A DNA stretch of 64,000 nucleotides, taken from NCBI GenBank assembly GCA_013334325.1, contig JAAXXT010000001.1, positions 80,566-144,565 on the forward strand. Reading direction: 5' to 3'. The notes below the pieces were generated by a model. The model saw only the letters and a program-made list of their open reading frames with translations. It was not told the DNA's origin and searched no databases. Shown piece by piece: positions 20,207 to 29,086 of this stretch (position 1 is the first letter of the stretch; every line of letters starts with the position of its first letter). This stretch comes from Erysipelotrichaceae bacterium (GTDB lineage Bacteria; Bacillota_I; Bacilli_A; Erysipelotrichales; Erysipelotrichaceae). The position numbers and the translations under genes were made by a program.

Positions 20207-21496
20207 TTATTTACCACTTTGACCCTTTTTAATAATAACGACTGATTTTTGAGATGTCTCAAGAATTCTTCTAACATTAAGAATAGATTCAGCAGTTAAA
20301 CTTTCAATGATGTTTATGGTATCTTCAAGTTTTAAGGAATCAAAATGACTACGGATAAAATGGATCGCATAATCTTCTTGATCATCTAGTAATCGATAGG
20401 TATAAGATAAATATCTTCGTTTAAGTTGTTTGATAAATGGGAGTAAACTCGTAATATCTGCTTTTAGTGTGTTATCGATTAAGTTAATAAAACTTTCTTT
20501 GTCTTCAACTTCTCCATAAAACATTGCATACCAGTATTCTTCATTGATTTCTACATCATATCCAAAATAATCATGGATAATGCCCTCTTTGATCCAAGTT
20601 GCATAATCAGGATTTAGACTAGAAAACAATAATTCTAGATATATTTTTAGTTGCCATTCTAAAGAAGCTCTTTCTAGACTCGTCAGATGTTGTGGTTTAA
20701 GTTTAAATGAATAAGTCATCTTAGAAGCCTGAATGTCCATATTGACTGATTTCTCATGTGTGACGATTTCAATAGGTTCTCTAGAAGCAAGGTCCTTTAG
20801 AGGAACAAATACTTCAAAGGATTTTTTTGATTGATTGTTTTTAACGATATTGCATAATACTTCCGGATCAAGAGAACTCACAATTACCATGACACAGTTA
20901 TTTGGATGATAGTTTAGTCTGTAACATAACTCAAGTTCAGATCTAGTTATTGCATTAACACTTTCTTCAGATCCTCCAATATCAAATTTAATTGGGTTCT
21001 GTGAATACAAGGATTGAAAGGTTTCATACATCAATCTTGATTCAGGCATTTGATGATACATACGTAATTCTTGATTTATAATCGATTTCTCTTTCTCTAC
21101 AGAAGCATCGGTGATATTGAGTTCTTGAACAAAATCCAAAAGTAGTTCTAAAGGTTCCTTTACATCACTTTGAGCCGTATTAAAATAATAAACGGTTTCA
21201 TTATACGAGGTAAAAGCATTTACGTTACAAGATAATTCACTAAAGCGTTCCATAACGTCCATCCCATTATGATTTTCAAAGAGTTTATGTTCTAAAAAAT
21301 GAGCTAATCCTGGATTAAAAGTATAATTATTTCCGTTAAAATCAACTTGAGAAATATTCAATGAACCATAGGGGAAAGCTAAATAAGCCGATGTATTTAT
21401 ATTCTTTTCTTTATGTAAAATAACCAAACTTAAGCCATTATCTAGTTCTTCACGATAGATGGTTTCGTTTAGACTCTCATTGTAAGTCTTGATCAT
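20207..21496 (-). CDS. M16 family zinc peptidase, YmfH type
   Basis: 429 residues. The inverted zinc motif HFLEH is present in GLAHFLEHKLFE, with a distal glutamate in the EKSIINQELRMY helix, so this subunit can be catalytic. It is cytoplasmic, with no signal peptide. Paired one base downstream of a YmfF-like M16 subunit, as in Bacillus, where the pair lies in the same neighbourhood as pgsA, recA and rny. The substrate is unknown for this pair. Confidence 0.9.
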   Translation of the reverse strand: MIKTYNESLNETIYREELDNGLSLVILHKEKNINTSAYLAFPYGSLNISQVDFNGNNYTFNPGLAHFLEHKLFENHNGMDVMERFSELSCNVNAFTSYNETVYYFNTAQSDVKEPLELLLDFVQELNITDASVEKEKSIINQELRMYHQMPESRLMYETFQSLYSQNPIKFDIGGSEESVNAITRSELELCYRLNYHPNNCVMVIVSSLDPEVLCNIVKNNQSKKSFEVFVPLKDLASREPIEIVTHEKSVNMDIQASKMTYSFKLKPQHLTSLERASLEWQLKIYLELLFSSLNPDYATWIKEGIIHDYFGYDVEINEEYWYAMFYGEVEDKESFINLIDNTLKADITSLLPFIKQLKRRYLSYTYRLLDDQEDYAIHFIRSHFDSLKLEDTINIIESLTAESILNVRRILETSQKSVVIIKKGQSGK

Positions 21497-21497
21497 A

Positions 21498-22718
21498 TTA
21501 CTCCTGACCTGTGACTGTATAAGTGCACAATTTCTTAATGGTTTTAGCTGCTTCTACTATGCTTTTACGATCTACGTTATCGATCTCTTTAACATAGTTA
21601 TGAAGATCAAATGTTTTATCTAATAGCCAAGCTGAAAATGCGATATTCATCCAAGATGAGACATCATCTTCAATCGCAATATAGTTATTTTTTAAAAGTG
21701 CTTTTGCGGAATTAAACAAGGACTCAGAAAACTTATCATTTCTAATAAGTTCAATTTGTTCCTCTATAAGTTCTAAGACCAGATCTTGTTGTTTCTTACT
21801 TATTCCTGTGTGAATAGATAAGACCCCATCATAATGCATTAGATTACTATAAATGCTATAACACAGGTTCCTCTTCTCTCTGATTTCAGTAAACAAAAGC
21901 GAGTTAGGTAAAGTACCTAATAGATAAGACAAAACCCTATAACTCATATAGTTTGGATCAGTATTGTTTTTACCAAGTGTATATAACGATACCAACGAAG
22001 TTTGTTTGACTTTTCTCGAAATTTTCTTCATTTGAAATGCTTTTTCAGAAACATAATAAGAAGCATTTGGTAAAGTTTTAGATTTCGTATATGTTGATTT
22101 GATAAGGTCATAATATCTAGGATCAATATTCCCAATCCCAATGACATAGACATCATCGTTTTTAAGCATCTTTTGATGATATTGCTTTAATTCATCAATG
22201 GTTATTTTTTCAATGATCTCTTTTTGACCTTGACTGAATATAGATAGTGGCTCATCCTTTCCACCTAAAGCCAATGCATTTAAAGCAGCCAAAGTACTTG
22301 GTTTATCATAAATACGCAACAAATTTGATTTGATATTCTGTTTGGCTTCTAATACTGTCTCTTCATTGATCAAAGGCGTTCTTAAGCAAGATTCAATAAA
22401 AGATAAGGCTTCTTCTAGATGTCTTTCCTTTGAATATCGTTCACTTAAGGTCGTGAACTTCATCTCTAAGACATGAATTTTACCGTAAGATGAGGTCTTT
22501 ACATCAAAGCTTAAAGCAAATAGATCATCTGTTTTAAGATTCATACTTTGTTTGGTTGGATACTTCTCGTTACGATCGGTCATTAAATAGGCTAAAAGAT
22601 TTCTAATGCTTACATCAGGTTCTTTGTTTTCACACATAAAGCGAATTGAGAAGTGAACATCTTTGAATTTATCATTAGTCAGTATTTCTACATTGTTTAA
22701 TTTTATGTTGTTGGACAT
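21498..22718 (-). CDS. M16 family peptidase-like subunit, YmfF type, no zinc motif
   Basis: 406 residues with the two-lobed M16 architecture. Where the HxxEH helix should be, the sequence reads LLAYLMTDRNEKYP, so the zinc site is missing. Such subunits pair with an active YmfH subunit, as in mitochondrial processing peptidase. TTAGGAG precedes the ATG at 22718. Divergent from pncB across a 70-bp gap. Confidence 0.88.
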   Translation of the reverse strand: MSNNIKLNNVEILTNDKFKDVHFSIRFMCENKEPDVSIRNLLAYLMTDRNEKYPTKQSMNLKTDDLFALSFDVKTSSYGKIHVLEMKFTTLSERYSKERHLEEALSFIESCLRTPLINEETVLEAKQNIKSNLLRIYDKPSTLAALNALALGGKDEPLSIFSQGQKEIIEKITIDELKQYHQKMLKNDDVYVIGIGNIDPRYYDLIKSTYTKSKTLPNASYYVSEKAFQMKKISRKVKQTSLVSLYTLGKNNTDPNYMSYRVLSYLLGTLPNSLLFTEIREKRNLCYSIYSNLMHYDGVLSIHTGISKKQQDLVLELIEEQIELIRNDKFSESLFNSAKALLKNNYIAIEDDVSSWMNIAFSAWLLDKTFDLHNYVKEIDNVDRKSIVEAAKTIKKLCTYTVTGQE

Positions 22719-22743
22719 GGGTTCTCCTAAAAAGTTATCTTAG

Positions 22744-22764
22744 ATAGTATATAATATAATTACT
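22744..22764. promoter_or_regulatory. Divergent promoter region pncB / M16 pair
   Basis: Overlapping plus-strand TATAAT boxes (22750-22755 and 22755-22760) point to pncB. The opposite strand reads TTATATTATATAC. No convincing -35 for either direction. Confidence 0.45.
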
Positions 22765-22788
22765 CTAACACAAAGGAAGACGGCTCAC

Positions 22789-24234
22789 ATGTCAATTAAA
22801 TTCGATCAATTATCATTACTCACCGATTTTTATGAGTTTACAATGGCCTACACGTATTTCAAGGAAAAGAAACATGAAGACATCGCTTATTTTGATATGT
22901 TTGTAAGAACGATCCCTGATAATGGAGGATTTTTAATTTTTAATGGGCTTAATCGATTGATTGATGTTATCCAAAACTTCAAGTTTACTAAAAAAGACAT
23001 CGAGTTCTTAAGAAGTTCCTATAAGTTTGAAGAAGACTTCCTAGATTATCTATTAAACATGCGCTTATGTATCGATATTTGGTCTGTTGAGGAAGGTACA
23101 CCTGTTTTCGCCAATGAACCTCTAGTGACTGTAAGAGGCAATGCCATTCAAGCCCAGATCATAGAAACTTTACTTTTGATCTGTATTAATTATCCAACCT
23201 TAGTAACCACCAAAGCTGCTCGTATCGTTTATTCCGCTAAAGGAAGAGCTGTAATGGAGTTTGGGGCAAGAAGAGCTCAAGGGATCGATGCATCTTTAGA
23301 AGGCGCACGAAATGCAGTTATCGCAGGTTGTGTAGGAACTTCAAATTCCTTGGCTGGACTTAATTACTCTATTCCTGTTTCGGGAACGATTGCCCATAGT
23401 TATATTCAACTTCATGACACAGAGTACGATGCTTTCTTGAATTATTGTAAAGTAAATCCTACCAACAGTGTTTTATTGGTAGATACTTATGATACTTTAA
23501 AAAGTGGTGTCGTTAATGCGATAAAAGTAGCTCATGATTGGTTGATTCCTAATGGTTATAAATTGAATGCGATACGTTTAGACAGTGGTGACTTAGCTTA
23601 TCTTTCTAAAAAAGCTCGTATTATGTTAGATGAAGCTGGTTTACAATCCACTAAGATCATAGCTTCCAACTCTTTAGATGAATACATCATTGACGATCTG
23701 ATCTTACAGGATGCTAAAATCGATATTTTCGGAGTAGGTGAAAATTTAGTAACTTCTAAATCGAATCCTGTATTAGGTGGAGTCTATAAAGTTGTCGCTT
23801 ATGAAAAAGATGAAGAAATCATCCCTGTCATTAAAATAAGTGACAATATCACCAAGATTACCAACCCTGGATTAAAGAATCTCATTCGTTTCTATGACAA
23901 TGAATCTCATAAAGCAATCGCTGATCTTATTTGTTTAGCCGATGAAGTTATCCCACTGGATACCTATACCCTCTTTGATCCTGATTATCCATGGAAAAAG
24001 AAAACCATCACCAATTATACATTCAAGCATCTTCAGGTCCCTGTCTTCGTCAATGGTCAATTGGTTTATAATCGTAAAACAACCATGGAAACCAAAGCCT
24101 ATTGTGCTGATCAAATGAATACCTTATGGGATGAAGTAAAACGTCTTAGAAATCCTCATAATTATTATGTCGATTTATCTGATAAATTATGGAATTTAAA
24201 AAGAGAACTTATCGATAAAAATAAAAAGGTCTAG
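22789..24234 (+). CDS. pncB: Nicotinate phosphoribosyltransferase
   Basis: 481 residues, the long Gram-positive form. N-terminal LLTDFYEFTMAYTYF, central GARRAQGIDASLEGARNAVIAGCVGTSN, a HDTEYDAFLNY segment after the SGTIAHSY motif, and RLDSGDLAYLSKKAR for phosphoribosyl-pyrophosphate binding. It makes nicotinate mononucleotide from nicotinate, feeding NadD at 49 kb. AAGGAAG lies nine bases before the ATG. It is the only plus-strand gene in the first 40 kb and ends in a terminator shared with nupQ. Confidence 0.96.
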   Translation: MSIKFDQLSLLTDFYEFTMAYTYFKEKKHEDIAYFDMFVRTIPDNGGFLIFNGLNRLIDVIQNFKFTKKDIEFLRSSYKFEEDFLDYLLNMRLCIDIWSVEEGTPVFANEPLVTVRGNAIQAQIIETLLLICINYPTLVTTKAARIVYSAKGRAVMEFGARRAQGIDASLEGARNAVIAGCVGTSNSLAGLNYSIPVSGTIAHSYIQLHDTEYDAFLNYCKVNPTNSVLLVDTYDTLKSGVVNAIKVAHDWLIPNGYKLNAIRLDSGDLAYLSKKARIMLDEAGLQSTKIIASNSLDEYIIDDLILQDAKIDIFGVGENLVTSKSNPVLGGVYKVVAYEKDEEIIPVIKISDNITKITNPGLKNLIRFYDNESHKAIADLICLADEVIPLDTYTLFDPDYPWKKKTITNYTFKHLQVPVFVNGQLVYNRKTTMETKAYCADQMNTLWDEVKRLRNPHNYYVDLSDKLWNLKRELIDKNKKV

Positions 24235-24252
24235 GAAATTTCCTAGACCTTC
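24225..24252. terminator. Bidirectional terminator between pncB and nupQ
   Basis: Perfect 26-bp palindrome (AAGGTCTAGGAAA and its complement) with A-runs on the left and T-runs on the right, so it can end both convergent transcripts. It contains the pncB stop codon. Confidence 0.9.
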
Positions 24253-24258
24253 TTTTAT

Positions 24259-25221
24259 TTAACGTTTACCTTGATCGTAAGGTTCACCAGCAGCTCTTGG
24301 AGATGCTGATTTAGATGATGTAAATGTCAATACGATTAATGTTGTTAGATAAGGCACGATTTGATAAAAATACTTATTGATCCCTAATGAGGTAAAGAAT
24401 GCAAGTCCACTTGAATTTGAAATAACTTGCATTAATCCAAAGAAAGCAGCTGCTAAGAAGATCTTAGAAGGTTTCCATTGACCAAAGATCAATACAGCTA
24501 AAGCTAAGAATCCATAGCCTGATACAGTTCCAGTATATTCAACAGTAGTAGGAATGATTAGAACCAATCCACCTAGTCCTGCCAAAGCACCCGAAATCAA
24601 AACACCCCAATAACGCATACGATTGACATTGATACCTACTGAATCAGCCGCATGAGGATGTTCACCACAAGCTCTTAATCTTAATCCAAAACGAGTTTTA
24701 TACAATACAAAGGAAGCAACAACCAATATTCCTAATCCAATAAAGGTCGATAAATACACATTCTTAAAAAACAAATCGCCTAATACAGGGATATCTCCAA
24801 AGAATGGGATCTTTTCGATTCTAAAGACATTCTTGAATGAGACCCCTTCTGTACCTGTTTTGGTGATTAGTCGTGCTAGGAAATCATGGAAAGCGAATGC
24901 AAATAAATTCAAAGCTGTACCTGAAATGGTTTGATTGGCTTTTAGATTAATTGAGGCATACGCATGAAGCCATGAAAACAGAACACCACTTATGATCGCG
25001 ATTCCCATCGCAGCTAAGATCATCAGTTGAGGTGACATTAAGTCAGGAACGAAATAGATGAAGAAGATCCCAAAGGTAGCTCCGAAAACCATGATGCCTT
25101 CTAAAGCAATGTTTACGACTCCACTTCGTTCAGAAAACATGCCTCCTAAAGCGACGATAGTTAAAGGAATCATAAACGGAACCATGTTTCTAATTAAAAA
25201 TATCATTGTATCTGTATTCAT
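24259..25221 (-). CDS. nupQ: Nucleoside ABC importer permease, NupQ type
   Basis: 320 residues, about eight to ten hydrophobic segments, BPD_transp_2 family. ERSGVVNIALEGIMVFGA near the N-terminus and VLIFGQWKPSKIF near the C-terminus are typical of RbsC/NupQ permeases that take up nucleosides. Overlaps nupP by 4 bases. The Gly-rich AGLGGLV segment is the ATPase-coupling region. Confidence 0.93.
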   Translation of the reverse strand: MNTDTMIFLIRNMVPFMIPLTIVALGGMFSERSGVVNIALEGIMVFGATFGIFFIYFVPDLMSPQLMILAAMGIAIISGVLFSWLHAYASINLKANQTISGTALNLFAFAFHDFLARLITKTGTEGVSFKNVFRIEKIPFFGDIPVLGDLFFKNVYLSTFIGLGILVVASFVLYKTRFGLRLRACGEHPHAADSVGINVNRMRYWGVLISGALAGLGGLVLIIPTTVEYTGTVSGYGFLALAVLIFGQWKPSKIFLAAAFFGLMQVISNSSGLAFFTSLGINKYFYQIVPYLTTLIVLTFTSSKSASPRAAGEPYDQGKR

Positions 25222-26309
25222 TTTTTAGCCCCTTTCTTCGTAAAGAATTGAACCAGTTTTTCTCTAAAGATCAAAGAGAAAGCACTCGCATAAATGATGA
25301 CTGCTGTCATAATCTTAACGACCTCTTCATTGAATCCAGATCTAGATAAAGCAGGACCCGCATTCTTAAGAGCTGCGATAAATGCAGCAGAGAAGATGAT
25401 CCCTAAAGGATTACTCATTCCCAACAAGGCAACTGAGATCCCATCGAATCCTTCTGGAGCTAAAGTAAGTAACGAATCAAAGACTTTGGTGATACTTGAG
25501 ATATACACCATAGCCCCACCTAGACCCGCTAGAGCACCAGCGATGGTCATAGACAAGGTAATACCTAATCTATCATTAATCCCTGCGTAACGGGCTGCAT
25601 TACGGTTATAGCCACATGCTTTCAGTTCATAACCGAAAGTTGTTCTTTCTAAGATGATGTAGATTAAGATAGCAACAAGGATCGCAATAAATATACTGAT
25701 GTCGGTGGTATTGTTTCCAAAAATCTTATCTAAACCAAGCGTAGGAATACGACTTAAAGGAGGCATTGTTCTTGAAGGATTATTCTTATCAGCGATGACA
25801 GAAACAAGATTACTCACAGTGATCATAGCAATATAGTTGAGCATGATGGCACTGATGACTTCATTGACATTACGATAAGCTTTTAATAGACCGCTGATGA
25901 GACCTACGAGTCCTCCAGCGATGACAGCACCTAAGATCCCAACGATCCATAAATATTCTAGAGGGATAAAAGTCCATTTGATACAGATATAAGCCGCTAC
26001 GAATCCTCCGATAACGAATTGACCAGAGGCTCCAATATTGAATAATCCTGTCTTAAACGCAAAGCCAACGGATAAACCAGTAAGAAGGATAGGTGACATA
26101 AAACGCATGATGATGCCTAATCCTTTAAGTCCTGAGAATCTTAATCCCCCAGTTACGATCGTATAAAGCGCATCCATTGGATAAGATGCTTTGCTTATAA
26201 AGAAACTCGCAATAAACAGGATTACGATACCAAAGACCAAACCAAAGAGGATCGCAAGTAAAGCGGCGAATATTTTTTGAACGCCAGCATTCAATAGAAA
26301 CTTCTTCAT
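25218..26309 (-). CDS. nupP: Nucleoside ABC importer permease, NupP type
   Basis: 363 residues, multi-pass. GLFNIGASGQFVIGGFVAAY and VNEVISAIMLNYIA are family signatures; AGALAGLGGAMVYIS is the coupling helix. It forms the membrane channel with NupQ. Overlaps nupO by 4 bases. Confidence 0.93.
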   Translation of the reverse strand: MKKFLLNAGVQKIFAALLAILFGLVFGIVILFIASFFISKASYPMDALYTIVTGGLRFSGLKGLGIIMRFMSPILLTGLSVGFAFKTGLFNIGASGQFVIGGFVAAYICIKWTFIPLEYLWIVGILGAVIAGGLVGLISGLLKAYRNVNEVISAIMLNYIAMITVSNLVSVIADKNNPSRTMPPLSRIPTLGLDKIFGNNTTDISIFIAILVAILIYIILERTTFGYELKACGYNRNAARYAGINDRLGITLSMTIAGALAGLGGAMVYISSITKVFDSLLTLAPEGFDGISVALLGMSNPLGIIFSAAFIAALKNAGPALSRSGFNEEVVKIMTAVIIYASAFSLIFREKLVQFFTKKGAKK

Positions 26310-27832
26310 TCGACTTTCTCCCTCTTAGAACCTGACATATATAAACCTAGTTCTTGTTGTGTTATTTTGGATGGATCAACTTCCCCTACCAACTCACCTT
26401 CATAGATGACCAAGATACGATCACTGACACTCATGACTTCACTGAGTTCCAAAGATACTAGAAGCACAGCTTTGCCCGCATCACGTTGTTCGATCAAGGT
26501 CTTATGGATGTATTCGATTGCGCCTACGTCTAAGCCTCGAGTTGGTTGAACCGCTATCAAAAGATCAGGATTAATATCCAATTCACGTGCTAAGATTGCC
26601 TTTTGTTGATTTCCACCAGACATACTTCTGGTCACTGAACGAGACCCACTTCCAGATCGAATATCAAAACGTTGAATCATTTTATCAGCGTGATCATAGA
26701 TTTCTTTAAAGTTCAAGAAACCATATTTTTGAAATTTATCAGTAAAATATGTCTGTAAAATAAGATTCTCAGCAAGATTATAATCAAGAACCAAACCGTG
26801 TTTATGGCGATCTTCTGGAATATGAGAGATTTTATTTAGGGAACGATATCGAATCGATTTAGTCGCCAAATTTACACCCTTATAAAGAATCTTGCCTCCA
26901 CTAAGTTTTTGTAAACCGGTGATTCCATAAACCAAGTCAGTTTGGCCATTGCCTTCGATACCAGCGATGCAAAGGATCTCTCCTCTTCTCACTTTAAAAC
27001 TAACATCATTGACACTATCTTTCCCATGATGTTTAGATTTCATAGATAAGTGACTGACTTCCATGATGACTTCTTTAGGTTCTGCAGGTGTTTTATTGAC
27101 TTCAAGCAAGACTTTTCGTCCAACCATCATTTCTGATAAGCTTTCTTTTGTACTGCTTGCGACATCGACGGTATCGATGAGTTTGCCTTTACGTAAAATA
27201 GAAACACGATCAGCAACCGCTTTGATCTCATTAAGCTTATGAGTTATGAAAATAATGGTCTTACCTTCAGAGATAAGTTCCTTCATGATTTTCATAAGTT
27301 CATCTATTTCTTGAGGAGTTAATACAGCTGTAGGTTCATCAAAAATCAAAATATCATTGTTTTTATACAACATCTTTAATATTTCTACACGTTGTTGCAT
27401 CCCAACAGATATATCTGAAATTAAATGATCCGGTTCAATGAATAAGTTATATCGTTTGGATAACTCTAAAACTTTTCGTCTGGCTTCTGCCATAACTAAA
27501 GTTCCATTTTTGACCGTTTCTACACCTAAAATAACATTCTCTAAAACAGTAAAATTATGAACCAATTTAAAGTGCTGGTGCACCATACCAATCCCATATC
27601 GATTGGCATCATTTGGATTAGTGATATGAGCTTCTTCGCCTTTAATAAAGATCGAGCCTTTTTCTGGTTTATATAAACCAAAAAGTACACTCATAAGCGT
27701 GGACTTGCCTGCCCCATTTTCTCCGAGCAAGGCATGGATCTCTCCCTTTTTGACTTTGAGCGTTATATCGTCATTAGCAATAATCCCAGGAAAAACTTTG
27801 GTTATATTTCTTAGTTCGATGACATACTCCAT
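26306..27832 (-). CDS. nupO: Nucleoside ABC importer ATPase, tandem NBD, NupO type
   Basis: 508 residues with two nucleotide-binding domains. NBD1: GENGAGKST Walker A, a degenerate signature (DISVGMQQRVEIL) and DEPTAVLTPQE. NBD2: Walker A variant IEGNGQTDL lacks the usual GKST, signature MSGGNQQKAILARE, and Walker B ending in VQPTRGLDVGA. Atypical NBD2 is normal for sugar/nucleoside (RbsA-like) ATPases. AAAGGAG precedes the ATG. A terminator separates it from bmpA upstream. Confidence 0.94.
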   Translation of the reverse strand: MEYVIELRNITKVFPGIIANDDITLKVKKGEIHALLGENGAGKSTLMSVLFGLYKPEKGSIFIKGEEAHITNPNDANRYGIGMVHQHFKLVHNFTVLENVILGVETVKNGTLVMAEARRKVLELSKRYNLFIEPDHLISDISVGMQQRVEILKMLYKNNDILIFDEPTAVLTPQEIDELMKIMKELISEGKTIIFITHKLNEIKAVADRVSILRKGKLIDTVDVASSTKESLSEMMVGRKVLLEVNKTPAEPKEVIMEVSHLSMKSKHHGKDSVNDVSFKVRRGEILCIAGIEGNGQTDLVYGITGLQKLSGGKILYKGVNLATKSIRYRSLNKISHIPEDRHKHGLVLDYNLAENLILQTYFTDKFQKYGFLNFKEIYDHADKMIQRFDIRSGSGSRSVTRSMSGGNQQKAILARELDINPDLLIAVQPTRGLDVGAIEYIHKTLIEQRDAGKAVLLVSLELSEVMSVSDRILVIYEGELVGEVDPSKITQQELGLYMSGSKREKVE

Positions 27833-27882
27833 GATGAACTCCTTTTGTCAAATTATACCAAAAATAAACTATTAGTGGGCAT

Positions 27883-27908
27883 AAAAAAAAGGCGGATTTT
27901 CATCCGCC
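27883..27908 (-). terminator. Attenuating terminator after bmpA
   Basis: GGCGGAT/ATCCGCC stem followed by eight T on the minus strand, directly after bmpA. It likely allows partial read-through so the binding lipoprotein is made in excess over nupOPQ. Confidence 0.88.
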
Positions 27909-27917
27909 TAATTAAAC

Positions 27918-28985
27918 TTATTCTTCACCTACTACAGAAACTACGACGTGAGGAACTACCAGGTCAACAACTTTTTCAGCATCTTTTTTGACAACAACTG
28001 TGCCAGCAACTAATTTGTCATAGATTTCATCATATTTTGCTTGATTGAAAGTTATGAACTTGGAAGTAGCCATTGGCAAGCCAACGCCGTCTTTAGTAAC
28101 GTCTAAAGTAACGATCGTTTTACCTTTGAATGTTCCAGCATAATAATCTGTCAATGCTGCGAATACAGAGGTTGTTAAACCTTTTGTAGCTGAAGTAATG
28201 ACAGAAGTAGAGTTGGAAGATTGGTCAACGTCAACACCGATAACTTTTGCGGAAGCAACTTCAGCAGCAGCCATAACGGACAAACCAGCACCGCCAGCAG
28301 CAGCGAAGATAACTTCGACGCCTTCAGAGTACCAACCAGCAGCTTTTGTCTGGTGAGCAGCATCTGGAGCAAAGCTATTCAAGTATTCATACTTAACAGT
28401 AACAGTAACATTGAGTTCAGCAGCAGCAGCTTCAGCGCCTTGAACAAAGCCGTGTCCGAAACGAACAACAGCAGGAACAGCCATACCGCCCATAAAGCCT
28501 AATGAAGTATATCCGTCGATAACAGCAGCATAACCTGCCAAGAAGCCGGATTGTTCTTCAGCGTAATAGATGGCATAAACATTGTTTTCAATTTTGAAAG
28601 TAGCATAATCTTCAGTATGTGGATCAGCATCTAATAAAACGAACTTAACTTCAGGATACAATGTTTGTGCTTCATAAACTGCTGGAGCAAACATATAACC
28701 AGGAGTAACTACAACTTTAGCTCCGCCGTCAACAGCCAAACCAATGGCTTCAACATAAGCAGCGGTAGATGCTTCGGTTGGTTTGTAGTAGTTATACGTG
28801 ATATCGTTTTCATCTGCATACTGCTTAACGCCTTCCCATGCACCTTGGTTAAAGGATTTGTCATCGATTGTACCGATATCGGTAACCAATGCCAATTCAT
28901 AGGTAGGAGTTTCTTCTTTCTTAGTGCAAGCAGTCAAGCTTACTACTATGAGAAGAACTGATAAAACAGCTAGAATCTTCTTCAT
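27918..28985 (-). CDS. nupN: BmpA/Med-family nucleoside-binding lipoprotein, NupN type
   Basis: 355 residues from the ATG at 28985, which has GGAGG. Lipoprotein signal: MKKILAVLSVLLIVV then lipobox LTAC, with C20 as the lipidation site. The mature part begins EETPTYELALVTDIGTIDDKSFNQG, the standard Bmp start, and contains EEQSGFLAGYAA and GVDVDQS. It captures nucleosides outside the membrane for NupOPQ. Codon use is richer in Ala GCA/GCT repeats than its neighbours, consistent with high expression. Own promoter and terminator. Confidence 0.95.
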   Translation of the reverse strand: MKKILAVLSVLLIVVSLTACTKKEETPTYELALVTDIGTIDDKSFNQGAWEGVKQYADENDITYNYYKPTEASTAAYVEAIGLAVDGGAKVVVTPGYMFAPAVYEAQTLYPEVKFVLLDADPHTEDYATFKIENNVYAIYYAEEQSGFLAGYAAVIDGYTSLGFMGGMAVPAVVRFGHGFVQGAEAAAAELNVTVTVKYEYLNSFAPDAAHQTKAAGWYSEGVEVIFAAAGGAGLSVMAAAEVASAKVIGVDVDQSSNSTSVITSATKGLTTSVFAALTDYYAGTFKGKTIVTLDVTKDGVGLPMATSKFITFNQAKYDEIYDKLVAGTVVVKKDAEKVVDLVVPHVVVSVVGEE

Positions 28986-29017
28986 TACATTCCTCCATGG
29001 CAAAACTTGCCACTTTT

Positions 29018-29046
29018 AGTTTATATTTTATAACTCATAAAGTCAA
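29018..29046 (-). promoter_or_regulatory. SigA promoter of the nup operon
   Basis: TTGACT (29046-29041), 17-bp spacer, TAAACT (29023-29018) on the minus strand, about 30 bp before the bmpA ATG. Confidence 0.65.
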
Positions 29047-29057
29047 TTGAAGCGACG

Positions 29058-29086
29058 AAAAAAAAGCGATTTTCATCAAAAATCGC
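29058..29086 (-). terminator. Intrinsic terminator of ftsK
   Basis: AGCGATTT/AAATCGCT stem with the ftsK TGA at its loop edge, then a run of seven T on the minus strand. Confidence 0.88.

Noticed and set aside
20180..20208. Hairpin AGACA-x-GTA/TAC-x-TGTCT after the M16 gene as a terminator
   Set aside because: It has a mismatch, a large loop and no T-run on the relevant strand.
21498..22718. Broken peptidase because HxxEH is missing
   Set aside because: Loss of the zinc site is normal for the YmfF partner of an M16 pair.
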